Of a stretch of 64,000 bases of DNA, positions 33,374 through 46,400 are shown one piece after another (positions within the stretch are counted from its first letter, which is position 1; each line of letters begins with the position of its first letter). The stretch comes from Nemertoderma westbladi. Its lineage: Eukaryota > Xenacoelomorpha > Nemertodermatida > Nemertodermatidae. The stretch is taken from positions 1-64,000 of the forward strand of contig JAUCBJ010008566.1 of NCBI GenBank assembly GCA_032718475.1, written 5' to 3'. Below the pieces are notes generated by a model. The model did not search any database, was not told the DNA's origin, and saw nothing but the letters and a program-made list of their open reading frames with translations. The position numbers and the translations under genes were made by a program.

Positions 33374-33997
33374 ATGGCTGACACAAAGCAAACTCTGTCA
33401 GATAGTCTCCTAGAAACAACAGTCTGCGACTCCGACAGGAGTACCGAACATTTGAGACCAAAGTTCAAGTCCCCTCCTACTGTAAGAAAAGTCATCCCTT
33501 CAGTAGTAGTATCAGACCCTAGGCTAGTAAAGCACCGTAGGTCTATCATAGGCACTCGGGCTCAAGTCAAGCGGGACCAAGAGGCAGCTGTTAAACAGCA
33601 GCAACACCCGAGCCGAGAACTTATTTCTCAGCGGCCCGATAGCTCCGGTAGTTCAGATACTGTAGAGTTGACACCCGAGCGCAGAGCAAAGATGGCAGAA
33701 GCAGTTTATTCGGATCCACTTCTCATTCTTCCTGAAGCCGTACTCACTAGAGTATTGATTGCGGTGGAGGAACATCAAATCGATTGGGCGAGAAGTAAGC
33801 GATCGACCAAGGACAGTTATGCGGGATACACAAAGGAGGAACTGAAGTCTATTGTCGAGACGCAATGGAACTTCCCCGGACCCGGACTCCCGTTTAACTT
33901 ATCGGAAGCTGCCTGGGAGGACTTATACAGGATGGGAGTAGTAAAGGACACTAGAGATCCAGCAATAGAGTCTGTTAAACCCTTTGACCATCTGTAA
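33374..33997 (+). pseudogene. gag: BEL Gag N-terminus fused to post-pol spacer (copy D)
   Basis: The first ~195 codons match the N-terminus of Gag in copy A (LSDSLL, then PPTVRKVIP, RRSIIGTRAQVKRDQ, DSYAGYT, QWNFPGPGLPF). At about 33965 the sequence switches to the spacer found at 8092 in copy B, giving a short unrelated tail and a stop at 33997. The fragment lacks the coiled coil, the capsid-like domain and the knuckles. Confidence 0.8.
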
Positions 33998-35170
33998 TTC
34001 TAGTCGATTAAGATATCGCGGCACCCACCGATATACTTGAAAGACAAAATTCTAGAATCAATGGTTAACGTCCCCAGACATGTTCTGGAATAAATCGGTG
34101 CCCATCTTAAATATTACATAGTTAATATTTATAAAAATCTATTAAAACAAATGTTATAATAGAGTAAATGCATACAAATAAACTCTAAGGAGTTTGTAAA
34201 CCAAGAAAATCTATGAATCAAAATCTGTTAAATTTTAGATCCTTTAAAAATTCTAGTCGATTAAGATATCGTAGTACTTACCAATACCCTTAAAAGGACA
34301 AATTTCCTAGAATCAAGGATCCCAGTCCCCAGACATGCTCTGGAATAAAATTGCGCCTATTTAACATTAAATAATAAAATTAACGGGAATAAATTTAAAT
34401 TCATATCTTCTCATGAATTTGATAAATTGTATTTTATACAATTTATAATATTCCCAAACTTCCATTAATTAATAGATCATGGGAGCGGAGATTCACCCTA
34501 TTAAGTGTATTAGTGTGCGAGAATCTCCAATATATAGTCAATAGCCGATAAAATTCATAAAATCATGTATGAAGGGGAATATTGACAATTAAAGAATTAC
34601 TATTAAATAGCATCCCAGATCTGTATGCATGAGAATTACCCTAATTCTACTGCTAGCTTTCCATAATGTCACCATGGCAACAACCACGCTAGAATTAGAA
34701 GCGAGTTAAAAGAACAATATAAAGCTTGCCTCATTGAATAGCATACGGAATAAATAGCGCACTGCTAGTATCCAGGGATACATAATAATAACGTGGCATT
34801 CTGAAAGGCACTTGACTAACGGACAAATGGCCCGAATGTGTACAATTTGTGACAGTTGTGTGGAATTTGTGCGTTTATAGGTGAATGTTAATACTAAAGT
34901 GTGTTTACAGTAGCGAGTCGCAGTTGTGAAAGTAGCCCTACCTCTGCAGTAAGAACCTGAAGTAAATCTAAGCCCTTGGGACGGACAGTGGAGTGACTCG
35001 CGCTGGTTGTTGTTGTCGTTGTGTAGCTACTATGTTGGCGATAGACACAACGGCGACAGTACATCAGCGCTGAGGAACTTGCGCTGTCCGGGGGCATTGA
35101 GGTGGAGGCAGCAACGACCGCTAGCCTAAATTATAATTAATTATAATATCGATAAACTCATATAGCAGCT
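33965..35170 (+). other. Post-pol structured spacer of BEL copy D
   Basis: Homologous to 8092-9196. The twin modules are kept: H2 stems at 34074-34088 and 34329-34343 (CCAGA/TCTGG), H1 in each module, and the GGAGATTC hairpin near 34494. No coding frame. Confidence 0.6.
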
Positions 35171-36725
35171 ATGACTGAGTTGATAGAAGATGATCTTGGT
35201 ATCAGGGAGCGATATACCCTACCATTGCAAGCGTTTGTTGATAGTTTAATACGCGGCGACGCTAGTCCACCCACTACGGAAGACGATGGCCGTTATATCG
35301 AACCGCCAATGTCAAAGGAACAGCTCACGCGTGAATTGGACTATAGAAAATTCACCGCTCGCTATACGCATCGTAATGGTACGTATACAGACTTCTTTAC
35401 TACTGGCCATCCTATCGATTTACATGATATGGACGATGTAGACACCGAAAGGGAAATGATCCTATTTAAATATCATACCCAGCGGAGTCGGAGCAATAAA
35501 CTGAGAATCGAACACGAAAATTATATTCGAAACTAACTCGAAAGAGAAGACGTTAAAGAACCAGATAAACGCAGTGACTTCAACGTATCTTTGGAATTAT
35601 TGAGAGAGACATTGTAAAACTGGAGAAAGATCACCAGCGTTTCCCCTACAAGACGTGCGTCTTTGGTATTATTACGATGAATGCCCTAGACCCAACCAAC
35701 ACACGGAAAGACATAAACATCCGCGGAGATGTTGCGCTAAACACAGTTTTTACTCGCTATACTTACGGGAGTTTCGAGCGAAACTTGTTTGCGTATCACC
35801 TACGCTCGCTCGACGCAAACGATCCTTAAATAAACCGATGATCAGAGTTCTGGAATACTCGGTCAGACCTTCTCATTCCCTAGTGAGACCTCAGACTCTT
35901 GATCCTAATAGTATGACGGAACCTCCTTAACTGTACTCATTGTTCAAAGATCTAGTGTTACCCGAACAATTAGTCGGTAGCACTCCGGTTGTGGGCTCCC
36001 TAGATATTCGCCCATTCTACCTAGCCGGATTGGGACGCGGACATCTAATATCGCCATTCAACCCATACAATCGTCCTGGGTTAACCCCGATACAACCCAT
36101 CACCGAGGTGGAGGAGAGAGTTGTACGCAACGCGTTAGACACTATTCGACAAAAGATCGGAAAAGGAACCTACGATTGTTTAGAGAAACGTAAATTGCAG
36201 CAGCAAGTCCAAGCGGTAAACGAATTAGCTTTATCTCAGTTTGATCGAGAAATCCAGAATCTCTAAGAAGATATCGAACTTGGACGACCCTACTCTCTAA
36301 AAGAGTTTTGGACGAATGCTTCCAACGACAAGCGGAGGAAAATCAGCTCGAGGAGAAGCATATCGATTTCAACAGAGCCCGAGAACGCAAGTCGAAAAGA
36401 ACCATCAAACCGAGGAAATTTCTCACTACACACGGTCCACCTACCGCTCTCGTGCAAACGACCCGTCAGGAACCAGTACGAGCTGCTGTCTTAAAACGCG
36501 CTCTCAAGGTTGTTCGACCTCATTCCACTGAGGTTGATGCCGATCAACCGGGTACCTCGACCGGCGGATGCACCGACCGTAATCCTAAAACCTTCCGATG
36601 CAATTGTATTGCACCCTTCACCCAGGAGTTATAGCCCTCCTAGTAAAGTGGCTCGCCCCAAAGAGAAAAGGACTCTTGCTAGCCTCAAAAAACTGCGGAA
36701 ACGCCGTTCGCGTAAGAAAGACTAA
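35171..36725 (+). pseudogene. BEL ORF3, copy D, broken
   Basis: Starts at the conserved ATG (MTELIED). The N-terminus is open to a stop at 35534-35536 (121 codons). Later parts appear in other frames: the YYDECPRPNQ Cys motif (35655 onward), VPEYSVRP-like text, the helical KRKLQQQVQAVNELALSQF segment (35940-36266), RTIKPRKFLTTHGPPTALVQ (36308-36634) and the basic tail ending at 36725. The CCHC knuckle pair of copy B is deleted. It shares the Q/E-rich helical segment with copy C and the N-terminus with copies B and E, so the full-length protein had both. Confidence 0.65.
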
Positions 36726-36803
36726 CTGTTTAGAGTATTTTTATATTTTAGAAACTGTGATTTTTTATATTTTATAGAATTAAATCCCATTTTCTGGGAG
36801 CGG

Positions 36804-38082
36804 TGTAAAAGCTTTTGCGGATATAACCAGTCATTTTTCTCCGCAATGAACTGTTTAGTTGTTTTAGCGGACATAACAAGCCATTTTCTCCGCAATGTAC
36901 CCTGTAGGTGTTTTAGCGGACATAACAAGCCTTTTTATGCCGCAATACGCCAAATACTCTAAATAGAGTTTAGTTCAGATGACGAAATCTGTCAGCTGAT
37001 TTGCTGTCGATGTGGAACTTTCTTTGTTCAGGCTCGCTCGACCAATCAGAGCGATTTTCATTTTATTTTGCACAGAGGCCTACGGAAAAATGCGCAATGC
37101 ATTACGGTCTTTGTTTACCTTTCTGAGCGAGAACAACTGCTTGGAAATTATTCTGTACTTCTGTGTTGGAAGTTTCAGACTTTGGCCAACATTAGACGGC
37201 TTTGATTACAAGAACGTAAATCTATTATCTGGCCATCAACTGAATCACTGATGACACATCTGCACCTGTCAACTTGTCAACTGGACTGACTGGATGCATT
37301 ACTGGCCCTACTGCACTGTGCAACTGTGCAACTAACCATAACAACTGGTCACTTGGCACCTGCGGTACCGGTATTACCGATACTGGCTGAATATCACCGC
37401 ATTATTGTACTTCTGTTTACTGTCTGTTATTAATGGTGATATGTTGATGGATATGTTGTTATATTTTGAGAATATCGATAAATAATCATAAAAACCCCAA
37501 TCTTCTTGATTACTAAAGGTTAGAGGGACCGGTTACCGGTAGCAATTGCGACTTACATTACAGTGGTTTTAGTGTGCATTAAATGCTATTTCATAATCCC
37601 TACATGTGTCAGTTGCTATCCTCCTTATATATGATCAAATTCAGTGACGGCCGGCAGATCAGTGTGAAACAGTGTGAAGTCGTGTGCAGTAGTGTGACAG
37701 ATAATAAAGCATCTCCTAAAGAATGCGCTATTTACGAAAATCAGTAGCCATCTCGTTGTGTTTAGTATAAGTCAGAACTCTGTTTTATACTTAAAGTGCC
37801 ACGTCCTAAAGGAACTGTTAATATTTCCCCGAAAGTGAATAATATTGTCAGAGATTATATAGTAACGATCAATCGAATAATACAATAGGTCTGCAACGCA
37901 ATAACTTCAAAGCACCCGAATCCAGTCTCCCTTAACTGTGGGTGAATGATGGCGCATAGACTGGCTTCGGCTAATGTTACTTCATGTGCATTAAATAATT
38001 GTTATAGGCTAAAGTCGATTTATAAACAAGAGGACACCTAAAATTTGCAGGTTAAACTGCTAAAGGTCTGAAAGCGCGAACA
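36804..38082 (+). repeat. 3' LTR of BEL copy D
   Basis: Starts TGTAAAAGC after GGGAGCGG (36795-36803), ends GCGCGAACA at 38082, 1279 bp. The U3 start carries the same ~50-bp tandem repeat as copy C (about 36813-36950). Close in sequence to the LTR of copy C. The frame at 37012-37251 is an LTR shadow. Confidence 0.85.
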
Positions 38083-38143
38083 GGGACATAGTATAATATA
38101 TCAGGTATACTCCAACCAAAGTATATTTGTATCCATCAAACTT

Positions 38144-39090
38144 TTGTATGAAACGTACCACCCACCGATGGACAACAATGATGAGATCAAAAACGAGTTA
38201 AAATTAAACGTTTCCTGTGAGAAATATTTGACTCTATTAAATACAAAGTGCAAGCCAACAAACATGGAGAATATTTTAACCAAACTTACAAAGAACGATA
38301 TGATTTTGTTGAGCCCAGGTACGTGTATAAACGAGGCACTAGTAAACTCCGTTCTCTACCTCCTAGAGGAAAGCACAAATTTTCGTGTAGGCATTTTACC
38401 TACAGAGTTTTCGACCAAGCTCAGTACACCACTAAGTGATATGTTTTCCTTGGTCAAATTTGCCAGTAGTAGATACAAACGACCAGACATAGAAATTTTG
38501 CTAATCCCAGACAATATTCTAATAATCCAATAGGGCACTTTGTATTACATGACGCTATCCATAAGGACAAAGAAATTTATACTCTCTGTCCAATGGGAAA
38601 CCCATATTACACAAACACAACAAAAGCAATATGCAATGTCCTTAACACAATTGATAACCTGATCCCCTGTACGAAAACTTTACCCTCAAGTCTAAACTTT
38701 GACCAATGGCGCCCAATACAAGCCCCAAACATGTCTCAATTTCCAAAGCAAACAAATAACGTCGACTGTGGGATTTTTGAGTGTTTGTATTCCTATATGC
38801 TTGCTTTCCCTAAAGAAAATAACGATTTTGTCAAGAATATGGCAACTAACGAATGTGCACAGGGTAGAGTTTGGATGGCAACTTCCATAGAAAGAAAATC
38901 GGTAATTAAAACAAATGCACCTCAAGATGAAAGATTCTTAAACCCTGGCCCAAACTGGCCCAACACTGAACCCAAGACCAGCAAACAACAAAAAACTAAA
39001 TCTGCAGAGAACACAACTGGACGAGTACCAACAATCCCAGGATCACCATGCCCCACACACCCGATCTCAAAACGAATCCACCCAGAATGA
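38144..39090 (+). pseudogene. ULP1/C48-like cysteine protease domain
   Basis: The first frame (38144-38533) ends at a stop; the homologous sequence continues one frame over to 39090. Visible catalytic elements: His in GHFVLHD (codon 38536-38538), Gln and Cys in QTNNVDCGIFECLYSYML (Cys codon 38767-38769), the Q...DCG signature of SUMO/ubiquitin-like proteases. After the domain comes a Pro/Thr/Lys-rich tail. ULP1-type domains cleave ubiquitin-like modifiers and occur in some non-LTR elements, mostly RLE types such as NeSL. The frameshift between His and the N-terminal part makes this copy inactive. Confidence 0.65.
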
Positions 39091-39296
39091 AATCCACAAC
39101 GCTGGCTTCCAAGGGAGCCACACAAATTGCGAAAAGCAAACACAGCACTGGATGTATTAAAAATTCTAATCGACTCGAATATTCTAAGGAACCCTAAAGA
39201 CATACTTATTCGGGCACTATTACCTATAGGTGGAGCACTCCAAGCATCAACATAAGTGCAATAAACTGTCGCTCCATTGATGAACTAGCAGCTGAC

Positions 39297-40112
39297 GTGG
39301 CTGAGTTTGCACTGGTTGCTGAAAGCTCCGCAATTACACATTTTTCAACAATTATAGAAACCCCCGACACCTTCAGCCTTTTCCAACTTGTGGACCTTGT
39401 AGCTCTGCAAGTCGAAGTGAAAACAATAAACAGCCAATTGCGAGTAACACAAAGTAAGGTGGATGCCATGGAAAACGGCCTAGACGAGTTACAGACACAA
39501 CAACCTACATCTACCTGCAAATTTTGCTGCAATTCGACCAATCCCAAGCAAGGAAAAGATCACAATGACTCAGACTCAGAGACTACTCAATCAGACAACA
39601 CACAACTAAGGAATGAAGGTATCACCAAAGAAACTATCTTGAATAATAACAAACACAGCAACAAAAAGTCAAAAAAGAAAAAGTCGAAACGTTACAAAAA
39701 GAAGAGCAGGAGCAGTAAATTCACCTTTGAGAGTGATACTGATGAAAGTACAGACTATGCAACTATAGATGCGTGTTCAATGTCCCCACAATCAGAAATA
39801 GCTGAACCACTGGACGGTCCACCCCATGAAAGATACCCCAATGGTAAACAAACTGCTTCGCTAACACATGAAAACCCAACAGCTAAGGATCCACCTAACA
39901 TAGAGAATACAGAACCAAGCATTGTCAACCCCAAAACCATAGAAGAAGTATTAAATAACGTAAACGTATGGAAATCAGACAAGCATACTACAAAGCCATA
40001 CTCAAACCATCTATCTCCATCAACAACCCCAGTTGACACCAGTAACTATTTTGAACACCTAGACCAAGACTCAAAACTAGCCACTGTGTTGGAAAACAAA
40101 ACGCCATACTGA
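39297..40112 (+). pseudogene. LINE ORF1-like coiled-coil and basic region
   Basis: 271 codons: a heptad-like N-terminus (LVDLVALQVEVKTINSQLRV), a CX2C pair (CKFCC), then a Lys-rich block (KKSKKKKSKRYKKKSRS) and a long acidic/polar linker. This resembles the coiled-coil plus basic layout of LINE ORF1 RNA-binding proteins. The conserved frame extends upstream of the first ATG to about 39210, past a stop near 39196, so it was probably one protein with the ULP1 domain. Confidence 0.5.
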
Positions 40113-40216
40113 AAGCACTAAAAGAAACCTTAAACAAGAATAATAGGGAAAAAACGGGTAATGGCGAAAGCACAACATCTAACTCAGAAGAAAAAAAGAA
40201 AAACACCAGGAGATCA

Positions 40217-40738
40217 ATGGATGAAACAACTGAAACGAAAGAACCAGGGTCTACAAAACTACTGAAGAAAATAATAGTAAGTGGCCTACCTTCAAACACC
40301 AACTCAGTGGATCTCTCGTGCTTCTGTTACAAACAAACAGGGATGTACCCAGTCAATGTGTATGTGAGAGGATATAAATGTGAACAAAAAGAGGCAACTA
40401 TAACAATCGAGATGAAAGATCTTGAGACGTATCTCAACCCAAATATGTGGCCTGGTGACAAGCTCCGAACCAGAGAACTCGAACCTAACAACACTGGAAA
40501 ACGCTATAGGTCCACTGATTACACTCCCCCAACTCACAAAATACTCACCCTAACTTCAACTACAGTAAACAATCCGCCCCGTTTACCCTTTCATACATCC
40601 CAAGAGAGAGACACAACCCCATTTTCAGACGCAACCAACTTAATAATCGGGACAACAATGGCTTTAACAGACATCAATGGGATAGCAATAAAGACTAATG
40701 ATATAACCATGGAAATGAAACGCAAAACATACATCTAA
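40217..40738 (+). pseudogene. RRM-like segment of the LINE ORF1
   Basis: 173 codons starting in a Lys/Glu-rich stretch, then KKIIVSGLPSNTNSVDLSCF, reminiscent of the first strand and helix of an RRM-like fold (IVVSGLP...), as in LINE ORF1 proteins. The C-terminal half is polar and low in complexity. It is separated from the preceding region by a frame change near 40110. The family assignment is tentative. Confidence 0.4.
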
Positions 40739-41039
40739 ACATGCCCTATAGCGCAACATCTACACACCAGAATGTAAACAATAATCAGGCCCACTATCGC
40801 AACAGGAAGTCAACCCGCAACATTGCAGCCCACTATAACCATGGCGATCTACACAGTCGTTTTTAAATACCAAACACAATCATTACCACCAGATGTAGGG
40901 CCTGCAGTAAATAGCAGATTAGATCATCTTAACCAAAAACCTGAATAAACAAACCAATGAAACCCCAACTATTACACCTAAAAAAGCCGAAACACCCCTG
41001 ATTGTCCTCACATATAAAACTGCACTGGCTATATAAGAA

Positions 41040-41360
41040 GTAAACATCATATAGAAATCCTCCTAAGAAAGACATCTCCAGACATACTAATCATTCAAGA
41101 ACACTGGCTTAGTGCTGGTGAATCAAAACACCACTTCCACAAGAAACAAATGATGAAAGGCTATACATGTGCAGATTACACAGTATCGGACGGTATGTTG
41201 GCCATTAAGGCAAGAGTGCGAGGGGAGGGTGGAGTAGCAATATTCCTCAAGTCAGCAATATCACCTTACTCCTCTGTGTTGAAGACATTATCAGACAGGG
41301 TAGTTGGGATAACAATAAAAGGCATCTTTAGCCAGGATATAACTGTTACAGGTATATAAG
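41040..41360 (+). pseudogene. APE-type endonuclease remnant
   Basis: The translation of 41050-41359 gives LLRKTSPDILIIQEHWLS and later RGEGGVAIFLKS, matching the DI..IQETWL and RGxGGVAIF motifs of LINE apurinic-like endonucleases; the catalytic Glu of IQE is present. The rest of the domain (the later Asp and His motifs) is missing or unreadable before the RT part. It would nick target DNA. Confidence 0.5.
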
Positions 41361-41892
41361 GAAAACAACCTGAAAGTCACATTGAAGATGATTCAAACAA
41401 CCAATCACACCATACGCCAGTACTAACCACTTTCTATCTCCATAGGCTAGAAAATATAAATTACAATGCCAGGTGGACCAAAACCTTGTGAAGGAAAGCT
41501 TACTTGTTCAAAAATGCATCAATGAAGCAATTAGATTCCTACAAGAAAGATATTGAAGCCTCCATACTATACTACTGAAGACAACACAATTGATACGGCA
41601 GCAGCAGAATCTTTCATAAAGGCTATCTTGACATCTGCCAATAAACATATCCCCTCTACCACACCAAGAAGAAGAAAGAACTGGAATCCGCAACTATCTA
41701 AAAGTAGAAACGCAAGCACCACCAACACCAATAATCGAGAAACGGTAAACCCTGAAAACAAACTCAGGCAGATGCAGAAAACGAGAGAACTATCAATGCT
41801 ACAACACAGGATATATCGATAACAAGTCACTACTCTTACTCAAGCATCTTCAACCAGCCCAAACACATTCTGGAACAAACTGAAAGAAAGAG

Positions 41893-42830
41893 ATGCACAC
41901 AACAGCCACCAAATGTCACCAGGCAATGCAAATAACCTATATGACCACTACAAGAATTTCTATAATAACAACAATCGAAGCCAAATCGCAAAATATAAAA
42001 CTTCTGAACCGCATCCAAAGTTTCAAGCAGTACCTCATCATCAACAAAATAAAGATAACCATAATGATTTTAACCTATTGAGTACAGAAGATATAAACGA
42101 TGCAATTAAAAAACTGAATAAAGGAAAGGCTGCTGATTCAAACAACATCTCTGTGGAACACCTATGTTATGGAAACTCCGAATCTATGTGTAATTTTATT
42201 GCTTTTCTCTTTAATGAAATGCGAAGCACGGGATACTTTCCAAACCTTATGTGTTTAGGACTATTGCTCCCACAGTTGAAGAGCTATGATCGACAAAAAA
42301 ATCAAATGTCAAGTTACAGAGGTATTTCTATTGTATCGATACTACTGAAATTGTGGGAGCACACAGTGGTGAAGGAACTAACATCTATTGACACAAGTTC
42401 CCTACAAATGGCATACAAGAAAGGGATGTGCAATGAAACACCATATCTGACAGTTTCAAAACTGATCGAATGGTATAACAAGGGCTCATCTCCTTTACAC
42501 GTAGTATCTTTAGACCTAACATCAGCATTCGACTGCATCAACCATCACTCCTTGGCGTTGGATGCTATATATGTTGGACAACGTCCTAATGGACCTTTAT
42601 GACAGCCAATCTTTTGAACAAAAATGATGACCTTTTCAAAATGCCGTGCAATCAATAACCTGTTCAACTGCAACAACGATAAAGTTACACATCTGTTTTC
42701 AACCATTTTAACACATCATGTCGCAAAAACCTATCATGTTAATCTGATGGATGATTACAACCTTTTATCGTGGCAAGAAGGTCTCCAGACACTCACTAGC
42801 ATTGCTACCTGACAATAATGTGTGAAGAAG
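41893..42830 (+). pseudogene. LINE reverse transcriptase remnant
   Basis: The frame at 41913-42602 shows LNKGKAADSNNISVEHL (finger motif), YRGISIVSILLKLWEH and motif A, VVSLDLTSAFDCINHHSL. The frame then breaks. The next (42624-42812) contains LMDDYNLLSWQ, likely a decayed motif C (YADD replaced by LMDD), with the sequence between A and C deleted. It belongs with the APE remnant upstream. Clearly non-functional. Confidence 0.7.
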
Positions 42831-43060
42831 GTGTTAAAAGGAGCAAAGGTCAGAACTAAAGCTGGAAACATCCCCCTAACCTTCAAAGAAAAGTTTCACA
42901 GCTCTTATTTCCGATCAATCCTAAACAACTGCAATAATGACCATACATCCAAACATACTACAATATTATCGTTCTTTGGGCTAGAGTAAACCTACACATC
43001 AAACTTTTACAGACTGATCTAGACACCGTTTCTAACCATAAGGTCTTATTTTGTCATATA

Positions 43061-43406
43061 ATCTATGAGATTAATATATATTGTTAATGATATTGTTATT
43101 ATTATTTTATATTTGGTATATTGGTATAGATATATACAACAGTTTGTGCATCTAGCATCCAACATAACATACAGTACATGTATGCGTGCTTGTTTCATAT
43201 TTTATTTATTTTCTGATACAATTTAATCGAATTATGAATATTTTTATTAAGCCTCAATTTTTCTTGTTACTAACTATTACAGTTACTATTTGATTATTAT
43301 TTAGATTAATTACCATAAAAAATAACTAAGTGACTGATATTTTATGACACTATTTTCGACTTTAATTGTAATGGTAGGAAATCATATATGATATATGATA
43401 TATATA
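43061..43406. other. AT-rich spacer before the satellite
   Basis: Very AT-rich with short TA repeats just before the first satellite unit. No gene seen. Confidence 0.5.
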
Positions 43407-46400
43407 CAGTGTACACACACAAGGGTAACGGTTGCATTCTGCGACAGTGTACACACACAAGGGTAACGGTTGCATTCTGCGACAGTGTACACACACAAGG
43501 GTAAAGGTTGCATTCAGTGACAGTGTACACACACAAGGGTAACGGTTGCATTCTGCGACAGTGTACACACACAAGGGTAACGGTTGCATTCAGTGACAGT
43601 GTACACACACAAGGGTAACGGTTGCTTTCAGTGACAGTGTACACACACAAGGGTAGCGGTTGCATTCTGCGACAGTGTACACACACAAGGGTAACGGTTG
43701 CATTCTGCGACAGTGTACACACACAAGGGTAACGGTTGCATTCTGCGACAGTGTACACACACAAGGGTAACGGTTGCATTCTGCGACAGTGTACACACAC
43801 AAGGGTAACGGTTGCATTCAGCGACAGTGTACACACACAAGGGTAACGCTTGCATTCAGCGACAGTGTACACACACAATGGTAACGGTTGCATTCTGGGA
43901 CAGTGTACAAACTAACAAACACAAGGGTAACGGTTGCATTCTGCGACAGTGTACACACACAAGGGTAACGGTTGCATTCAGCGACAGTGTACACACACAA
44001 GGGTAACGGTTGCATTCAGCGACAGTGTACACACACAAGGGTAACGGTTGCATCCTACTACAGTGTACACACACAAGGGTAACGGTTGCATTCTGCGACA
44101 GTGTACACACACAAGGGTAACGGTTGCATTCTGCGACAGTGTACACACACAAGGGTAACGGTTGCATTCAGTGACAATGTACACACACAAGGGTAACGGT
44201 TGCATTCTGCGACAGTGTACACACACAAGGGTAACGGTTGCATTCTGCGACAGTGTACACACACAAGGGTAACGGTTGCATTCTGCGACAGTGTACACAC
44301 ACAAGGGTAACGGTTGCATTCTGCGACAGTGTACACACACAAGGGTAACGGTTGCATTCTGCGACAGTGTACACACACAAGGGTAACGGTTGCATTCAGC
44401 GACAGTGTACACACACAAGGGTAACGCTTGCATTCAGCGACAGTGTACACACACAATGGTAACGGTTGCATTCTGCGACAGTGTACAAACTAACAAACAC
44501 AAGGGTAACGGTTGCATTCTGCGACAGTGTACACACACAAGGGTTACGGTTGCATTCAGCGACAGTGTACACACAGAAGGGTAACGGTTGCATTCAGCGA
44601 CAGTGTACACACACAAGGGTAACGGTTGCATCCTACGACAGTGTACACACACAAGGGTAACGGTTGCATTCTGCGACAGTGTACACACACAAGGGTAACG
44701 GTTGCATTCAGTTACAGTGTACACACACAAGGGTAACGGTTGCATCCTACGACAGTGTACACACACAAGGGTAACGGTTGCATTCTGCGACAGTGTACAC
44801 ACACAAGGGTAACGGTTGCATTCAGTTACAGTGTACACACACAAGGGTAACGGTTGCATTCTGCGACAGTGTACACACGCAAGGGTAACGGTTGCATTCT
44901 GCGACAGTGTACACACACAAGGGTAACGGTTGCATTCTGCGACAGTGTACACACACAAGGGTAACGGTTGCATTCAGCGACAGTGTACACACACAAGGGT
45001 AACGGTTGCATTCAGCGACAGTGTACACACACAAGGGTAACGGTTACATTCAGCGACAGTGTACACACACAAGGGTAACGGTTGCATTCTGGGACAGTGT
45101 ACACACACAAGAGTAACGGTTGCATTCTGGGACAGTGTACACACACAAGGGTAACGGTTGCATTCTGGGACAGTGTACACACACAAGGGTAAAGGTTGCA
45201 TTCTGGGACAGTGTACACACACAAGGGTAACGGTTGCATTCTGCGACAGTGTACACACACAAGGGTAACGGTTGCATTCTGCGACAGTGTACACACACAA
45301 GTGTAACGGTTGCATTCTGCGACAGTGTACACACACAAGGGTAACGGTTGCATTCTGCGACAGTGTACACACACAAGGGTAACGGTTGCATTCTGCGACA
45401 GTGTACACACACAAGGGTAACGGTTGCATTCTGCGACAGTGTACACACACAAGGGTAACGGTTGCATTCTGCGACAGTGTACACACACAAGGGTGACGGT
45501 TGCATTTTGCGACAGTGTACACACACAAGGGTAACGGTTGCATTCTGCGACAGTGTACACACACAAGGGTAACGGTTGCATTCTGGGACAGGGTACACAC
45601 ACAAGGGTAACGGTTGCATTCTGCGACAGTGTACACACACAAGGGTAACGGTTGCATTCTGCGACAGTGTACACACACAGGGTAACCGTTGCATTCTGGG
45701 ACAGTGTACACACACAAGGGTAACGGTGGCATTCTGGGACAGTGTACACACACAAGGGTAACGGTTGCATTCTGCGACAGTGTACACACACAAGGGTAAC
45801 GGTTGTATTCTGCGACAGTGTACACACACAAGGGTAACGGTTGCATTCTGCGACAGTGTACACACACAAGGGTAACGGTTGCATTCTGGGACAGTGTACA
45901 CACACAAGGGTAACGGTTGCATTCTGCGACAGTGTACACACACAAGGGTAACGGTTGCATTCTGCGACAGTGTACACACACAAGGGTAACGGTTGCATTC
46001 TGCGACAGTGTACACACACAAGGGTAACGGTTGCATTCTGCGACAGTGTACACACACAAGGGTAACGGTTGCATTCTGCGACAGTGTACACACACAAGGG
46101 TAACGGTTGCATTCTGCGACAGTGTACACACACATGGGCAACGGTTGCATTCTGCGACAGTTGTGTACACACACACAAGGGTAACGGTTGCATTCAGCGA
46201 CAGTGTACACACACAAGGGTAATGGTTGCATTCTGCGACAGTGTACACACACAAAATGGTAACGGTTGCATTCAGCGACAGTGTACACACACAAGGGTAA
46301 TGGTTGCATTCTGCGACAGTGTACACGCACAAAATGGTAACGGTTGCATTCTGCGACAGTGTACACACGCAAGGGTAAGGGTTGCATTCTGCGACAGTGT

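Larger units (their letters stand above)
30726..38082 (+). mobile_element. BEL/Pao copy D, large internal deletion
   Basis: Order on the plus strand: truncated 5' LTR (30726-31490), leader (31491-33373), first ~197 codons of Gag (33374-33964), then directly the post-pol spacer (from about 33965), a broken ORF3 (35171-36725) and a full 3' LTR (36804-38082). The rest of Gag, protease, RT and integrase are gone, so it could move only with help in trans. Confidence 0.8.
38083..43060 (+). mobile_element. Decayed APE-type LINE with a ULP1-like protease domain
   Basis: Plus-strand order: ULP1-like domain (38144-39090), coiled-coil and basic region (39297-40112), RRM-like segment (40217-40738), APE endonuclease remnant (about 41040-41360), RT remnant (41893-42812), then AT-rich sequence. 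Frames are broken in many places and the 5' end abuts the BEL LTR. I infer one element because all parts share strand and the usual LINE order. Confidence 0.6.

Noticed and set aside
37012-37251. Small frame similar to one at 29203-29460
   Set aside because: Both lie inside LTRs and match only because the LTRs match; not a gene.
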